64,000 nucleotides of DNA from MAG-120802 sp049430265 (GCA_049430265.1 JBMTBW010000002.1:121521-185520); one strand, 5' to 3'. Shown: positions 34,625-43,036, counted from the first letter of the stretch. Made by a program: numbers and translations. The notes: a model not told the origin generated them from the sequence alone.

Positions 34625-35970
34625 GCCTCAACCTGATCAATACTGATTCGTTCCTGCTTCATTGAATCACGTTCTCTAATTGTTACCGCGTTGTCATTTA
34701 AAGTATCAAAGTCAACAGTAATTGCATAAGGAGTACCGATCTCATCTTGTCTGCGATATCTCCGGCCAATTGCTCCAGCATCATCAAAGTCAACGCTCCA
34801 GTTCTTACGAAGCGCTGCAGCTAAATCTCTTGCCTTCGGTGAGAGATCTGCATTTCTAGATAGCGGAAGAACTGCAACCTTTACTGGAGCTAGTCGATAA
34901 TCAAGACGGAGAACAACTCTTTTTTCCATCTCCCCCTTGGAATTAGGCGCCTCATCTTCGCTATAGGCATCCATTAAGAAGGTAAGGGCGCAGCGATCAA
35001 CGCCTGCTGCAGGCTCAATAACATAAGGAAACCAGCGCTCATTTTTTTCTTGGTCAAAGAAAGAGAGATCTTTACCTGACTTTTCAGAGTGGGCCTTTAG
35101 ATCAAAGTTGGTTCGATTGGCAATTCCTTCAAGCTCCCCCCATTGGGTTCCCGCAAATTCAAAGTTATATTCAATATCCACAGTTCTCTTTGAGTAATGG
35201 GAGAGTTTTTCTTTCGGATGTTCAAAGAGGCGAAGGCGCTGCGGATTAATTCCTAAATCAACATACCAAGCAAGTCTGGTATCAATCCACTTTTGATGCC
35301 ACTCTTCATCACTTCCTGGGGCGACAAAGAACTCCATCTCCATCTGTTCAAACTCTCTAGTACGGAAGATAAAGTTTCCTGGAGTAATTTCATTTCTAAA
35401 AGATTTTCCGATCTGGCCAATACCAAATGGTGGTTTCTTTCGAGAAGTTGTTGCCACATTATCAAAGTTAATAAAAATTCCTTGAGCAGTCTCAGGTCTT
35501 AGGTATGCAAGACCAGATTCATCTTCAACTGGACCTAGATAAGTTTTTAGTAGTCCTGAGAATTGTTTTGGAACAGTGAACTTTCCCTTATTGCCACAAT
35601 GCGGACAATTAATTTCAGATAAAGATGTTGGCTTCTTTCCATGCTTTGCTTCATAAGCTTCTTCTAGATGATCAGCGCGATATCGTTTATGGCACTCGGT
35701 GCACTCAGTTAGCGGATCACTAAAGGTCTCAACATGGCCAGATGCTTCCCAAACTTCTTTAGCCAATATGACGCAGGAATCAAGACCAACAACATCCTCA
35801 CGTCCTGTCACCATTGATTTCCACCATTGGCGCTTGACGTTATTTTTTAATTCAACCCCAAGTGGGCCGTAATCCCAGGATGCGCGAAGACCGCCATAGA
35901 TTTCAGATGAGGGAAAAACAAAGCCGCGCCTTTTGGCTAGGCTAACAATTACTTCAAGACGATCTGCCAT
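34594..35970 (-). CDS. glyS: Glycyl-tRNA synthetase (dimeric class II type)
   Basis: Charges tRNA-Gly. The single-chain alpha-2 type is recognisable by RRGFVFPSSEIYGGLRASWD at the start, a zinc-type CTECHKRYRADH...CPHCGNKG insertion, the motif 2 region SFRNEITPGNFIFRTREFEQMEMEFF and the anticodon-binding domain PVKVAVLPL near the end. The ATG at 35970 with GGAG upstream is chosen, giving 458 aa; the open frame to 36105 would add 45 atypical residues. Overlaps dusB by 31 bp. Confidence 0.95.
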   Translation of the reverse strand: MADRLEVIVSLAKRRGFVFPSSEIYGGLRASWDYGPLGVELKNNVKRQWWKSMVTGREDVVGLDSCVILAKEVWEASGHVETFSDPLTECTECHKRYRADHLEEAYEAKHGKKPTSLSEINCPHCGNKGKFTVPKQFSGLLKTYLGPVEDESGLAYLRPETAQGIFINFDNVATTSRKKPPFGIGQIGKSFRNEITPGNFIFRTREFEQMEMEFFVAPGSDEEWHQKWIDTRLAWYVDLGINPQRLRLFEHPKEKLSHYSKRTVDIEYNFEFAGTQWGELEGIANRTNFDLKAHSEKSGKDLSFFDQEKNERWFPYVIEPAAGVDRCALTFLMDAYSEDEAPNSKGEMEKRVVLRLDYRLAPVKVAVLPLSRNADLSPKARDLAAALRKNWSVDFDDAGAIGRRYRRQDEIGTPYAITVDFDTLNDNAVTIRERDSMKQERISIDQVEAWLAPRLLGC

Positions 35971-36088
35971 GGTGATCTCCATCCGGCTGGCTGCAGGCGG
36001 TGCGCACCGGTCGCAGTTCACAAAGGAAGCTGGGCGCAGGAGCCAAATTTTACCCCCCGAGACACGCTTAAATCCCTTAACCCCCTTA

Positions 36089-36117
36089 ATGAAAATGATT
36101 CTCATTTGTGCTAACTT
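36089..36117 (+). promoter_or_regulatory. Zur/Fur-type box and leaderless promoter of ZIP transporter
   Basis: A 17-bp imperfect palindrome ATGAAAATGATTCTCAT (36089-36105) matches the TGAAAATNATTNTCA shape of actinobacterial Zur and Fur sites. TAACTT (36112-36117) is a -10 element ending 6 nt before the ATG at 36124. The box lies immediately upstream of the -10, where a bound repressor would block RNA polymerase. Choice of Zur over Fur rests on the ZIP gene it controls. Confidence 0.75.
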
Positions 36118-36123
36118 CTGCCC

Positions 36124-36936
36124 ATGAACCTACCTATCCTTCTTGCCGCTGCAACCGCTTTAGCAACAGCAGCTGGCGGACTCCTTGCACTCAAGGCTAA
36201 AGATCGTCTCCATCTAGTTCTTGGCCTTGCCGCCGGACTCCTTCTAGGTCTTGTCGCCTTTGATCTCCTGCCTGAAGTCTTTGAAATGTCTTCCGCAACT
36301 CTTCTTGGAGCTCCTGCAGTTTCAGTAGCTCTTGTTGGTGGCTTTTTACTTTTACATCTATATGAGAAGTTCTTTGGAACTCATGAACCCGCAGAATCTG
36401 ATTTCAGCGATGACCATGAGCATCGCGTAAATGTCGCGGGAGGCCTTGGAGCTTTTGCGATGGCTGGCCATGTATTTCTTGATGGCTTAGCACTTGGAGT
36501 TGCCTTTACTATCGATGAAAAACTTGGGATTGCGGTCTTTGTAGCTCTCCTTGTTCATGCCTTCAGCGATGGATTAAACACCGTCTCGCTTCTTATCAAG
36601 AGTGGTAAGTGGACACGAAAAGGCATCTGGCTAATTGGTGTTGACTCAATCGCCCGCATAAGCGGAGCTGCTGTTGGTTCGAGTTTGGCACTGAGCGAAG
36701 ATTTTACTTCTCTCTATCTTGCTACTTTCTCTGGAATTCTTATCTATCTTGCAACAAGTCATATCTTGCCCGAGGCACATGCTCGTCATAATTCTCGCTG
36801 GACGCTAGTGTCAACAATTGTTGGTGTTCTCATTATGTGGGGCTTAGTCAGTCAGTTAGAAGCTGTACATGTTCACGACCACGAATCTGCCATTGAACAT
36901 GGCGATGGGCATAATCATAAAGAAGAAAATGGGTGA
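36124..36936 (+). CDS. ZIP-family metal transporter
   Basis: 270-aa multi-span protein with about eight helices. Helix 4/5 metal-site features are GHVFLDGLALG near residue 120 and VHAFSDGLNT near 142; a further site is TSHILPEAHARH. A histidine-rich loop (THEPAESDFSDDHEHR) and a histidine-rich tail (HVHDHESAIEHGDGHNH) suggest zinc handling. ZIP proteins carry zinc, or iron/manganese, into the cytoplasm. Control by a Zur/Fur-like box supports uptake during metal shortage. Confidence 0.88.
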   Translation: MNLPILLAAATALATAAGGLLALKAKDRLHLVLGLAAGLLLGLVAFDLLPEVFEMSSATLLGAPAVSVALVGGFLLLHLYEKFFGTHEPAESDFSDDHEHRVNVAGGLGAFAMAGHVFLDGLALGVAFTIDEKLGIAVFVALLVHAFSDGLNTVSLLIKSGKWTRKGIWLIGVDSIARISGAAVGSSLALSEDFTSLYLATFSGILIYLATSHILPEAHARHNSRWTLVSTIVGVLIMWGLVSQLEAVHVHDHESAIEHGDGHNHKEENG

Positions 36937-37174
36937 TATACCTGGAATTCCCACGCCAATATGCCCATATTGCTAGAGCACTTTAATATAAATAACTGCT
37001 TCTTTTAATCCTGAAAAACTATGAAATTGAGATTTATCTGCTTGATAATGCCAGTTGAGCAGATTGTGGGGCGCTATTAACTGCCCCCCACCCCTGTCGA
37101 TCTGCCTGCCTAGAGAGTTAAGAGAGCATGGCTGATATTTATCCTGCTGAACTCAAATAAATGAGTTTTAAACT
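36937..37174. other. Intergenic region with a possible structured RNA
   Basis: 238 bases without a credible gene. The only notable element is a nested inverted repeat at 37059-37105: outer arms GCAGAT and ATCTGC enclose GTGGGGCGC (37066-37074) and GCCCCCCAC (37083-37091), which pair with one mismatch around an 8-nt loop. There is no T run on either strand to make it a clear terminator. It may end the ZIP or the convergent DsbA-like transcript, or be a small RNA. Confidence 0.35.
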
Positions 37175-37780
37175 CTAATCAAATATTGGACCAACGCTCC
37201 TGCTTCTCTTAATTTCAAAAAATCCTGGATAGCTGGCTGCAAGTAATACTCCATCCCATAACTTTCCAGCTTCTTCTCCCTTTGGGGCGGGAGAAATAAC
37301 CGGACCAAAAAATGCCGTTCCCTCAACTGCAATTATTGGAGTTCCCACATCACTTCCAACCAGAGCAATTCCTGCCTCATGGCTAGCAATAATTGCGTTA
37401 TCAAATTTAGAATCACTCTCTGCGCTTGCTAGATTTTCATCCGCGCCAACTTCTTTAAGCGCCTGAGTAAATAACTCTTGGCCTACATCCATTTTTTTCA
37501 AGTGAATTCTTGATGAGATGGCGGTATAGAGCGGAAGTGTTATCTCTTTACCGTTTTTCTCTTGCGCAGCAGCAATGACTCTTGTTGCTTGCCAGGAGCG
37601 AATTAGCCTTGCTTTATATTCGGGCGCCAAATCCTTATCCTTATTGAGGTGGGCAAGACTAAATAGATTCCAGGTGATGGAAATATCTCTAATTTTCTCA
37701 ACTTCCAATAGCCAGCGCGATGTCATAAATGCCCAAGGGCAGATTGGATCAAACCAGAACTGCACATTACTTTTACTCAT
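37175..37780 (-). CDS. DsbA-fold oxidoreductase, Rv2466c-like
   Basis: About 201-aa cytoplasmic thioredoxin-fold protein. The N-terminal VQFWFDPICPWAFMTSRWLLEV matches mycothiol-dependent nitroreductase Rv2466c of Mycobacterium, which has CPWC; here the motif is CPWA, so the resolving cysteine is missing. Other shared patterns are SLAHLNKD and LYTAISSRIH. The ATG at 37780, 1 nt after the uppS stop with an AAAGG ribosome site, is chosen over an upstream start. It may work as a monothiol enzyme with mycothiol; activity is inferred. Confidence 0.82.
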   Translation of the reverse strand: MSKSNVQFWFDPICPWAFMTSRWLLEVEKIRDISITWNLFSLAHLNKDKDLAPEYKARLIRSWQATRVIAAAQEKNGKEITLPLYTAISSRIHLKKMDVGQELFTQALKEVGADENLASAESDSKFDNAIIASHEAGIALVGSDVGTPIIAVEGTAFFGPVISPAPKGEEAGKLWDGVLLAASYPGFFEIKRSRSVGPIFD

Positions 37781-37781
37781 A

Positions 37782-38504
37782 TTAAGCCTTTCCGAATCGA
37801 CGGTCACGTTTGGAATAAATCTCTATTGCCTGCCAGAGCGTCTGCCTAGTCACATCGGGCCAGAGCACATCCATGAAGACTAGCTCAGCATAAGCCGACT
37901 GCCAGATTAAAAAGTTTGAAGTTCTCTGCTCACCAGAGGATCTTAAGAATAGATCTACATCACTCATCCCTGGTTCATCGAGATATTTAGCAAAGAGACG
38001 CTCATTTATCTGATCTGCTTTGATTTTCTTTCTTGTCACATCTCTTGCTATCTCTTGAGCTGCAGATGCAATCTCAGCTCTGCCTCCATAATTAATACAC
38101 ATATTTAAGGTTAAGACTTTATTCTTCTTAGTTAGCTCTTGAGCAATCTCAAGTTCATCAATTACCGACTTCCATAACCGCTTTGGGGCGCCAACCCAGC
38201 GAATCCTTACCCCCATCTCATTCATCTGATCTCGCCTGCGTCTAATGACCTCGCGATTAAAGCCCATTAAGAATTTCACTTCATCAGGAGATCTCCGCCA
38301 ATTCTCAGTTGAGAAAGCAAAGGCAGATAGCTCTTTAACTCCAATTTCAATTGCGCCTTGGACCACATCAAATAAGGCAGCCTCTCCAGCTTCATGCCCC
38401 TTTGTTCTTGCAAGGCCGCGCGCTTTTGCCCATCTGCCATTGCCATCCATAACAAGTGCCACGTGGTGAGGAATTTTCTCCTTAGCAATTTTTGGCGCTT
38501 TCAT
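37782..38504 (-). CDS. uppS: Isoprenyl (undecaprenyl/decaprenyl) diphosphate synthase
   Basis: 240-aa cis-prenyltransferase making the long lipid carrier for cell-wall sugars. The catalytic Asp is in HVALVMDGNGRWAKARG near residue 19; FAFSTENWRR and the end motif LRSSGEQRTSNFLIWQSAYAE are diagnostic. It overlaps recO by 4 bp, the usual recO-uppS order of Actinobacteria. Chain length of the product cannot be read from sequence by eye. Confidence 0.94.
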   Translation of the reverse strand: MKAPKIAKEKIPHHVALVMDGNGRWAKARGLARTKGHEAGEAALFDVVQGAIEIGVKELSAFAFSTENWRRSPDEVKFLMGFNREVIRRRRDQMNEMGVRIRWVGAPKRLWKSVIDELEIAQELTKKNKVLTLNMCINYGGRAEIASAAQEIARDVTRKKIKADQINERLFAKYLDEPGMSDVDLFLRSSGEQRTSNFLIWQSAYAELVFMDVLWPDVTRQTLWQAIEIYSKRDRRFGKA

Positions 38505-39238
38505 AAGATGACTCTTTCAACCATGGGAAGAGAGCGCAAGTTTCGTTCTAGATGCCATTGCAGGTATGCGGCAATTAAGCCAGATGCTTCTCTGCGATTC
38601 TTAATTTCACTCTTCTCTGCACTTTGCCAATCTCCACTTACTAAATCTGACATCAATTGAAGAGTTTCAAGAGCTGGTGTTGCTGAAGCAGAGGGTCGAC
38701 AATCTAAACAAACTGATCCGCCGCCAACTAGGGAGAAGTATTTATGTGGCCCTGGCGCTTCACACCTTGAGCAAATTGTCATCGATGGGGCATAACCAGC
38801 AATTGACAGTGATCGAAGTAGATAGGCATCAAGAATTAGTGATGGATCATGGCTCTGATGCGCAAGTGATTTAAGTGCGCCAGTTAGAAGTAGGAATTGT
38901 TGGAGCGCTGGCTCTCCCTCATTATTGGTAAAGCGCTCAGCAGTTTCTAGAATCGCAGAGGCAATAGTCCACCTCTGATAATCACCAGAGATCGCATCAC
39001 CATAATTTTCAATAGCTTCAACTTGAGTAACAACATCAAAAGTCTTGCCGGTGTATAACTGAATATCGACATAACTAGCTGGCTCAAGCCTTGCGCCAAA
39101 CTTTGATTTAGTCCTTCTAACTCCCTTTGCAACGGCTCTTATACGACCGCGCTGCCTTGAAAAGAGCGTGACAATGCGATCTGCCTCCCCAAGCTTCTGG
39201 GTTCTGATAACAACTGCCTCATCACGATAGAGCGCCAC
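38501..39238 (-). CDS. recO: DNA repair protein RecO
   Basis: Loads RecA with RecR in gap repair. The N-terminal OB fold has LYRDEAVVIRTQKLGEADRIVTLFSR, and the middle has a four-cysteine zinc site, CSRCEAPG...CLDC. The GTG at 39238 is chosen because a TAAGTT -10 element ends 6 nt before it, giving the typical MALYRDE start; an alternative GTG at 39244 adds two residues. The -10 sits in the leuA-recO gap. Confidence 0.92.
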   Translation of the reverse strand: MALYRDEAVVIRTQKLGEADRIVTLFSRQRGRIRAVAKGVRRTKSKFGARLEPASYVDIQLYTGKTFDVVTQVEAIENYGDAISGDYQRWTIASAILETAERFTNNEGEPALQQFLLLTGALKSLAHQSHDPSLILDAYLLRSLSIAGYAPSMTICSRCEAPGPHKYFSLVGGGSVCLDCRPSASATPALETLQLMSDLVSGDWQSAEKSEIKNRREASGLIAAYLQWHLERNLRSLPMVERVIL

Positions 39239-39244
39239 AGGCAC

Positions 39245-39250
39245 AACTTA
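39245..39250 (-). promoter_or_regulatory. -10 element of leaderless recO-uppS transcript
   Basis: Minus strand TAAGTT, 6 nt spacer, GTG at 39238. No Shine-Dalgarno. It lies just downstream of the leuA stop codon. Confidence 0.45.
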
Positions 39251-39260
39251 GAGCAGATGG

Positions 39261-40976
39261 TTATCGAAGAGCGCGATTGACCGCAGAAATCACCGCTTTT
39301 AGCGATGCGGTAGTCGTTGATGGATCGATTCCAACGCCCCAATAAGTTCCCCCGTTAACGGTGCACTCCAGGTAGGCGGCAGCGCTTGCATCCCCACCAG
39401 CGCTCATGGCATGTTCGTAATAATCAGCTACTTGAATATCTACTCCATAGCTGTGCATCACATTACAGAATGCAGAGATAGGACCATTACCACTTCCGCT
39501 AAGTGTTATCTGCTTTTGATTATCAAGAAGATCAACGCTTAACTCAACATCTTTGCCAGCAGAGCTACTTTGGTTAAGGGATGTGAATCTAAATCTTCCC
39601 CACTTGTTATCTTCACTTGGCAGATACTCATCGACAAATATCTTCCACATCTGATCTGGAAATACTTCTCCGCCTTGATCATCGGTGTGAGATTGAATCA
39701 CATGGCTAAATTCAATCTGCAGCCTTCTAGGAAGATCTAATTGGTGCTCGCTCTTCATTACATAAGCAACGCCGCCCTTACCGGATTGAGAATTAACTCT
39801 GATAACAGCTTCATAGCTTCTGCCGATATCTTTTGGATCAATTGGCAGATAAGGAACGGCCCAGGTGAAATCATCGACTTGCTTGCCGGCAGCCTTGGCA
39901 TCTCTTTCTAGATGCTCAAAGCCTTTCTTAATTGCATCTTGGTGAGAACCGCTAAAGGCGGTAAAGACTAGATCTCCTCCATATGGATGGCGCTCAGGCA
40001 CTCTTAATTGATTTACATACTCCACAGTCCTTCTAATCTCTGGAATATCGCTAAAGTCAATCATCGGATCAATGCCATGGCTTAACAAATTAAGCCCAAG
40101 TGTTACTAAGCAGACATTTCCCGTTCGCTCGCCATTGCCAAAGAGCGTTCCTTCGATGCGATCTGCTCCCGCAAGATACCCAAGTTCTGCTGCAGCAACT
40201 CCAGTTCCGCGATCATTATGTGGGTGAAGACTTAGTACTATGGAATCTCGATACTTTAAATTACGGTCCATCCACTCAATGGAATCGGCATAAACATTAG
40301 GGGTAGCCATCTCAACAGTTGCTGGGAGATTAATAATGCTCTTATGGGTCGGGGTTGGCTGCCAGATGTCATTAACAGCGTTACAGACCTCGAGTGCAAA
40401 TTCGAGCTCAGTGCCGGTGTAGGACTCAGGTGAGTATTCAAAGGAGATCTTGGTATCTGGCAGAGTGGAAACTAACTCTTTACATAACTTAGCTCCATCG
40501 ACTGCAATCTTTTTAATTCCTTCCTTATCCTGTCCAAATACCACTCTGCGCTGAAGTGTTGAGGTGGAGTTGTAAAGATGAACTACCGCGCTCTTTGCCC
40601 CCACTAAAGATTCATAAGTTCTTCTAATTAAAGCATCTCTAGCCTGGGTCAAAACTTGAATCGTTACATCATCTGGAATTAATCCATCTTCAATGATCTT
40701 TCTAACAAAATCAAAGTCGGTCTGGCTAGCGCTAGGAAAACCAACTTCAATCTCTTTATAGCCCATCTTTATAAGTAGGCTAAACATCGCTAATTTTCTT
40801 GGGACATCCATTGGATCAATGAGGGCTTGATTACCATCTCTTAAATCAACTGAGCACCACTTGGGCGCCTCTTTCATAGTTTTACTTGGCCAAGTGCGAT
40901 CATCTAATTTGATTGGAATAAAAGATGAGTAGCGATGCTTAGCCATCTTTGAGGCTTCTTGCTTTGGAAAATTCAC
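39261..40976 (-). CDS. leuA: 2-Isopropylmalate synthase
   Basis: 571-aa enzyme for the first committed step of leucine synthesis. The catalytic barrel has CSVDLRDGNQALIDPM near residue 42 and LHPHNDRGTGVAAAELG near 252; the C-terminal LeuA regulatory domain (residues about 435-560) gives leucine feedback inhibition. GTG start with AAGGAG seven nt upstream. Preceded by a leucine-rich leader peptide and hairpins, so expression is likely set by charged tRNA-Leu. No other leu or ilv gene is in view. Confidence 0.95.
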   Translation of the reverse strand: MNFPKQEASKMAKHRYSSFIPIKLDDRTWPSKTMKEAPKWCSVDLRDGNQALIDPMDVPRKLAMFSLLIKMGYKEIEVGFPSASQTDFDFVRKIIEDGLIPDDVTIQVLTQARDALIRRTYESLVGAKSAVVHLYNSTSTLQRRVVFGQDKEGIKKIAVDGAKLCKELVSTLPDTKISFEYSPESYTGTELEFALEVCNAVNDIWQPTPTHKSIINLPATVEMATPNVYADSIEWMDRNLKYRDSIVLSLHPHNDRGTGVAAAELGYLAGADRIEGTLFGNGERTGNVCLVTLGLNLLSHGIDPMIDFSDIPEIRRTVEYVNQLRVPERHPYGGDLVFTAFSGSHQDAIKKGFEHLERDAKAAGKQVDDFTWAVPYLPIDPKDIGRSYEAVIRVNSQSGKGGVAYVMKSEHQLDLPRRLQIEFSHVIQSHTDDQGGEVFPDQMWKIFVDEYLPSEDNKWGRFRFTSLNQSSSAGKDVELSVDLLDNQKQITLSGSGNGPISAFCNVMHSYGVDIQVADYYEHAMSAGGDASAAAYLECTVNGGTYWGVGIDPSTTTASLKAVISAVNRALR

Positions 40977-41016
40977 TTCTTTACTCCTTAATTGTTATTG
41001 GGTTTCATTGCTACCG

Positions 41017-41068
41017 ATAACCGGTGCGTTAAAACCCCGAAGCGAGGAGACCGGTTATTTGGCCTCGC
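41017..41068 (-). promoter_or_regulatory. leuA attenuation region
   Basis: Two inverted repeats cannot both form. One pairs GCGAGG inside the leader-peptide codons (41068-41063) with CCTCGC (41047-41042); the other pairs ATAACCGGT (41058-41050) with ACCGGTTAT (41025-41017). CTCCT next to the first could also pair with the AGGAG ribosome site of leuA. No strong T-run terminator is visible, so translational attenuation is the simplest model. Confidence 0.6.
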
Positions 41069-41129
41069 CACGGCAGCGAAGAAGGAGTGTGCTCAGAAGA
41101 GCTAGAAGTAATAATTCGCTGCGTAACAT
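41055..41129 (-). CDS. Leucine-rich leader peptide of leuA
   Basis: 24-aa ORF starting MLRSELLLLALLSTLLLRC and ending GEAK, then TAA. Ten residues are leucine, using CTT, CTC, CTG, CTA and TTA codons. It lies between glnA and leuA on the leuA strand; a TAACCT -10 element ends 7 nt before its ATG with a TTGCCA -35 at 18 bp, so it would begin a leaderless transcript. Ribosome stalling at the leucine codons would sense leucine shortage. Confidence 0.85.
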   Translation of the reverse strand: MLRSELLLLALLSTLLLRCRGEAK

Positions 41130-41136
41130 GGGCCTA

Positions 41137-41166
41137 AGGTTAGCCAAGGCCTTATAACACTGGCAA
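41137..41166 (-). promoter_or_regulatory. Promoter of leuA leader transcript
   Basis: Minus strand TTGCCA (41166-41161), 18-bp spacer, TAACCT (41142-41137), then 7 nt to the leader-peptide ATG at 41129. The -35 lies within the last codons of the glutamine synthetase gene. Confidence 0.6.
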
Positions 41167-42468
41167 ATAGCGATCAAGTTCAAAGGCTGTAACCTGCTTG
41201 GAGTACTCCAGCCATTCGGCTCTCTTATTGCGAAGGAAATAATCAAAGAGATGCTCACCTAGGCACTGCCTAACCAATTCACTCTCCTGCATCGCCAAGA
41301 TCGCCTCATTAAGATCGGCAGGAAGGCTTGCTGGACTCTCATCAATTCCTAATTCATAGCCGCTCTCAACACCCTTAAGTCCTGCCGCAATAGTGACGGC
41401 AAAAGCTAGATACGGATTACAGGCAGAATCTGGGGCTCTAAATTCAATTCTGGTTGAGTTTTCTTTATTTGGTTTATAGCGCGGAATTCTTATCATCGCA
41501 TCACGATTTTGCGCGCCCCAACTTATCTTTGCTGGCGCCTCTCCCCCGCCATGGAGGCGTTTATAAGAATTAACCCATTGATTAGTAACTGCAATAAATT
41601 CTGGCGCATGTTTGAGAATTCCAGCAATAAATGATTTGCCAACATTTGATAGCTCACCACTTGCTGATCCATCTTTATAGAAGGCATTTTTCTCACCCTC
41701 AAAGAGTGAGAAGTGAGTATGCATTCCTGAACCAGGGTGCTCGGTAAAAGGCTTTGGCATAAAGGATGCATGACATCCTTGATCCAGTGCTACCTCTTTA
41801 ATGATATGGCGAAATGTCATTATGTTATCGGCGGTACTTAGCGCATCTGCATATCGCAGATCTATCTCCTGCTGCCCTGGAGCTACTTCATGATGGCTAA
41901 ATTCAACAGAGACTCCCATCGCCTCTAGCAGAGTAATTGCCTGCCTGCGAAAATCTTGTCCGATAGCAATTGGAGTTTGATCAAAATATCCCCCAGAATC
42001 AACCGGAGTTGGTTTTACTCCAAAAGTTGGAGCATCTTTAAATAGGAAGAATTCAATCTCTGGATGGGTGTAGCAGGTATAACCCATCTTGGCAGCTTTT
42101 TCTAAAACTCTCTTCAATACATTTCTTGAATCAGCTGGCGATGGCGCCGAGTCAGGCAGTGCGATGTCGCAGAAAATTCTTGCTGCCCCTGGTTTTTCAG
42201 TTCGCCACGGAAGAATTGAAAATGTTGCAGGATCTGGTTTTAGCAACATATCTGATTCACTGCCGCGGGCAAAGCCTTCAATGGCAGAGCCATCAAAGCC
42301 AATTCCCTCAGCAAAGGCATTTTCAAGCTCTGGCGGGGCAATCGCGACAGATTTTAGAAATCCCAGTACATCGGTAAACCAGAGACGAACAAAGCGAATA
42401 TCGCGCTCTTCTAGGGTGCGCAGAACGAATTCCTTCTGCTTTGCTATCTCAATATCTGCTTTAGCCAT
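41152..42468 (-). CDS. glnA: Glutamine synthetase, GlnA2-like
   Basis: 438-aa glutamine synthetase type I. KQKEFVLRTLEERDIRFVRLWFTDVLGFLKS and GIGFDGSAIEGFARGSESDM closely follow the actinobacterial GlnA2 pattern. Active-site segments seen are HHEVAPGQQEIDLRYADAL, KPFTEHPGSGMHTHFSLF, and NSYKRLHGGGEAP. The adenylylation-tyrosine region of GlnA1-type enzymes is not evident near the C-terminus. A CATTAT -10 element ends 6 nt before the ATG. It may serve assimilation or another gamma-glutamylation. Confidence 0.93.
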   Translation of the reverse strand: MAKADIEIAKQKEFVLRTLEERDIRFVRLWFTDVLGFLKSVAIAPPELENAFAEGIGFDGSAIEGFARGSESDMLLKPDPATFSILPWRTEKPGAARIFCDIALPDSAPSPADSRNVLKRVLEKAAKMGYTCYTHPEIEFFLFKDAPTFGVKPTPVDSGGYFDQTPIAIGQDFRRQAITLLEAMGVSVEFSHHEVAPGQQEIDLRYADALSTADNIMTFRHIIKEVALDQGCHASFMPKPFTEHPGSGMHTHFSLFEGEKNAFYKDGSASGELSNVGKSFIAGILKHAPEFIAVTNQWVNSYKRLHGGGEAPAKISWGAQNRDAMIRIPRYKPNKENSTRIEFRAPDSACNPYLAFAVTIAAGLKGVESGYELGIDESPASLPADLNEAILAMQESELVRQCLGEHLFDYFLRNKRAEWLEYSKQVTAFELDRYLPVL

Positions 42469-42470
42469 GG

Positions 42471-42483
42471 GGGCATAATGCCC
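42471..42483 (-). promoter_or_regulatory. glnA -10 element inside a 13-bp palindrome
   Basis: GGGCATAATGCCC is a perfect inverted repeat about a central A. Its minus strand contains CATTAT (42480-42475), which ends 6 nt before the glnA ATG at 42468. The symmetry over the -10 makes it a candidate operator. Confidence 0.5.
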
Positions 42484-42525
42484 GCCTTTAGTTACGGCTA
42501 TGTTAACTAGGCTTAAAAATGAGCC

Positions 42526-43032
42526 TTAGATAGCAAATTGTTCTGAGGCATCGATATCACTCTGCGGTGAAACATCTTTAACCACCACAGAGTTAGCGCT
42601 GATGCGAACCCCATCGCCAATTTTTATATCGCCCAGGACCCTTGCTCCCGCCCCTATTACAACTCTGTTGCCAATAGTTGGATGGCGTTTGCCGTTTTCA
42701 AAAGTTCTAGCGCCAAGTGTGACATCGTGATAAATCATCACATCATCGCCAATTACCGTTGTCTCGCCAATTACTACCCCCATACCGTGATCGATAAAGA
42801 AGCGCTTACCAATCTTGGCAGCAGGATGAATCTCTATTCCAGTAATGGTTCTAATCCAATTGGCGTAGATTCGGGAGGCTAACTTTAATTTTCTATTCCA
42901 GAGCCAATGGCAGATGCGATAACCCCAGAGCGCATGAACCCCAGGATAGGTAAGAAATACTTCTAACTTATTTCTGGCAGCCGGATCTTTTAATAGTGCT
43001 GTCTCTAGATCTTGGCTAATTAATTTAAACAT
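42526..43032 (-). CDS. cysE: Serine O-acetyltransferase (short form)
   Basis: 168-aa CysE that acetylates serine for cysteine synthesis. The left-handed beta-helix hexapeptides and active site are in GIEIHPAAKIGKRFFIDHGM, GVVIGETTVIGDDVMIYHDVTLG and HPTIGNRVVIGAGA. It is shorter than the 273-aa E. coli enzyme but normal for Gram-positive forms. It ends ...SEQFAI; the C-terminal Ile can dock into CysK. It lies 4 nt after cysK, its partner in the cysteine synthase complex. Confidence 0.94.
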   Translation of the reverse strand: MFKLISQDLETALLKDPAARNKLEVFLTYPGVHALWGYRICHWLWNRKLKLASRIYANWIRTITGIEIHPAAKIGKRFFIDHGMGVVIGETTVIGDDVMIYHDVTLGARTFENGKRHPTIGNRVVIGAGARVLGDIKIGDGVRISANSVVVKDVSPQSDIDASEQFAI

Positions 43033-43036
43033 CTTT

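Noticed and set aside
41130..41258. Longer 67-codon frame containing the leuA leader peptide
   Set aside because: The upstream part is inside the end of glnA; only the final 24 codons show the leucine run and a promoter in front.
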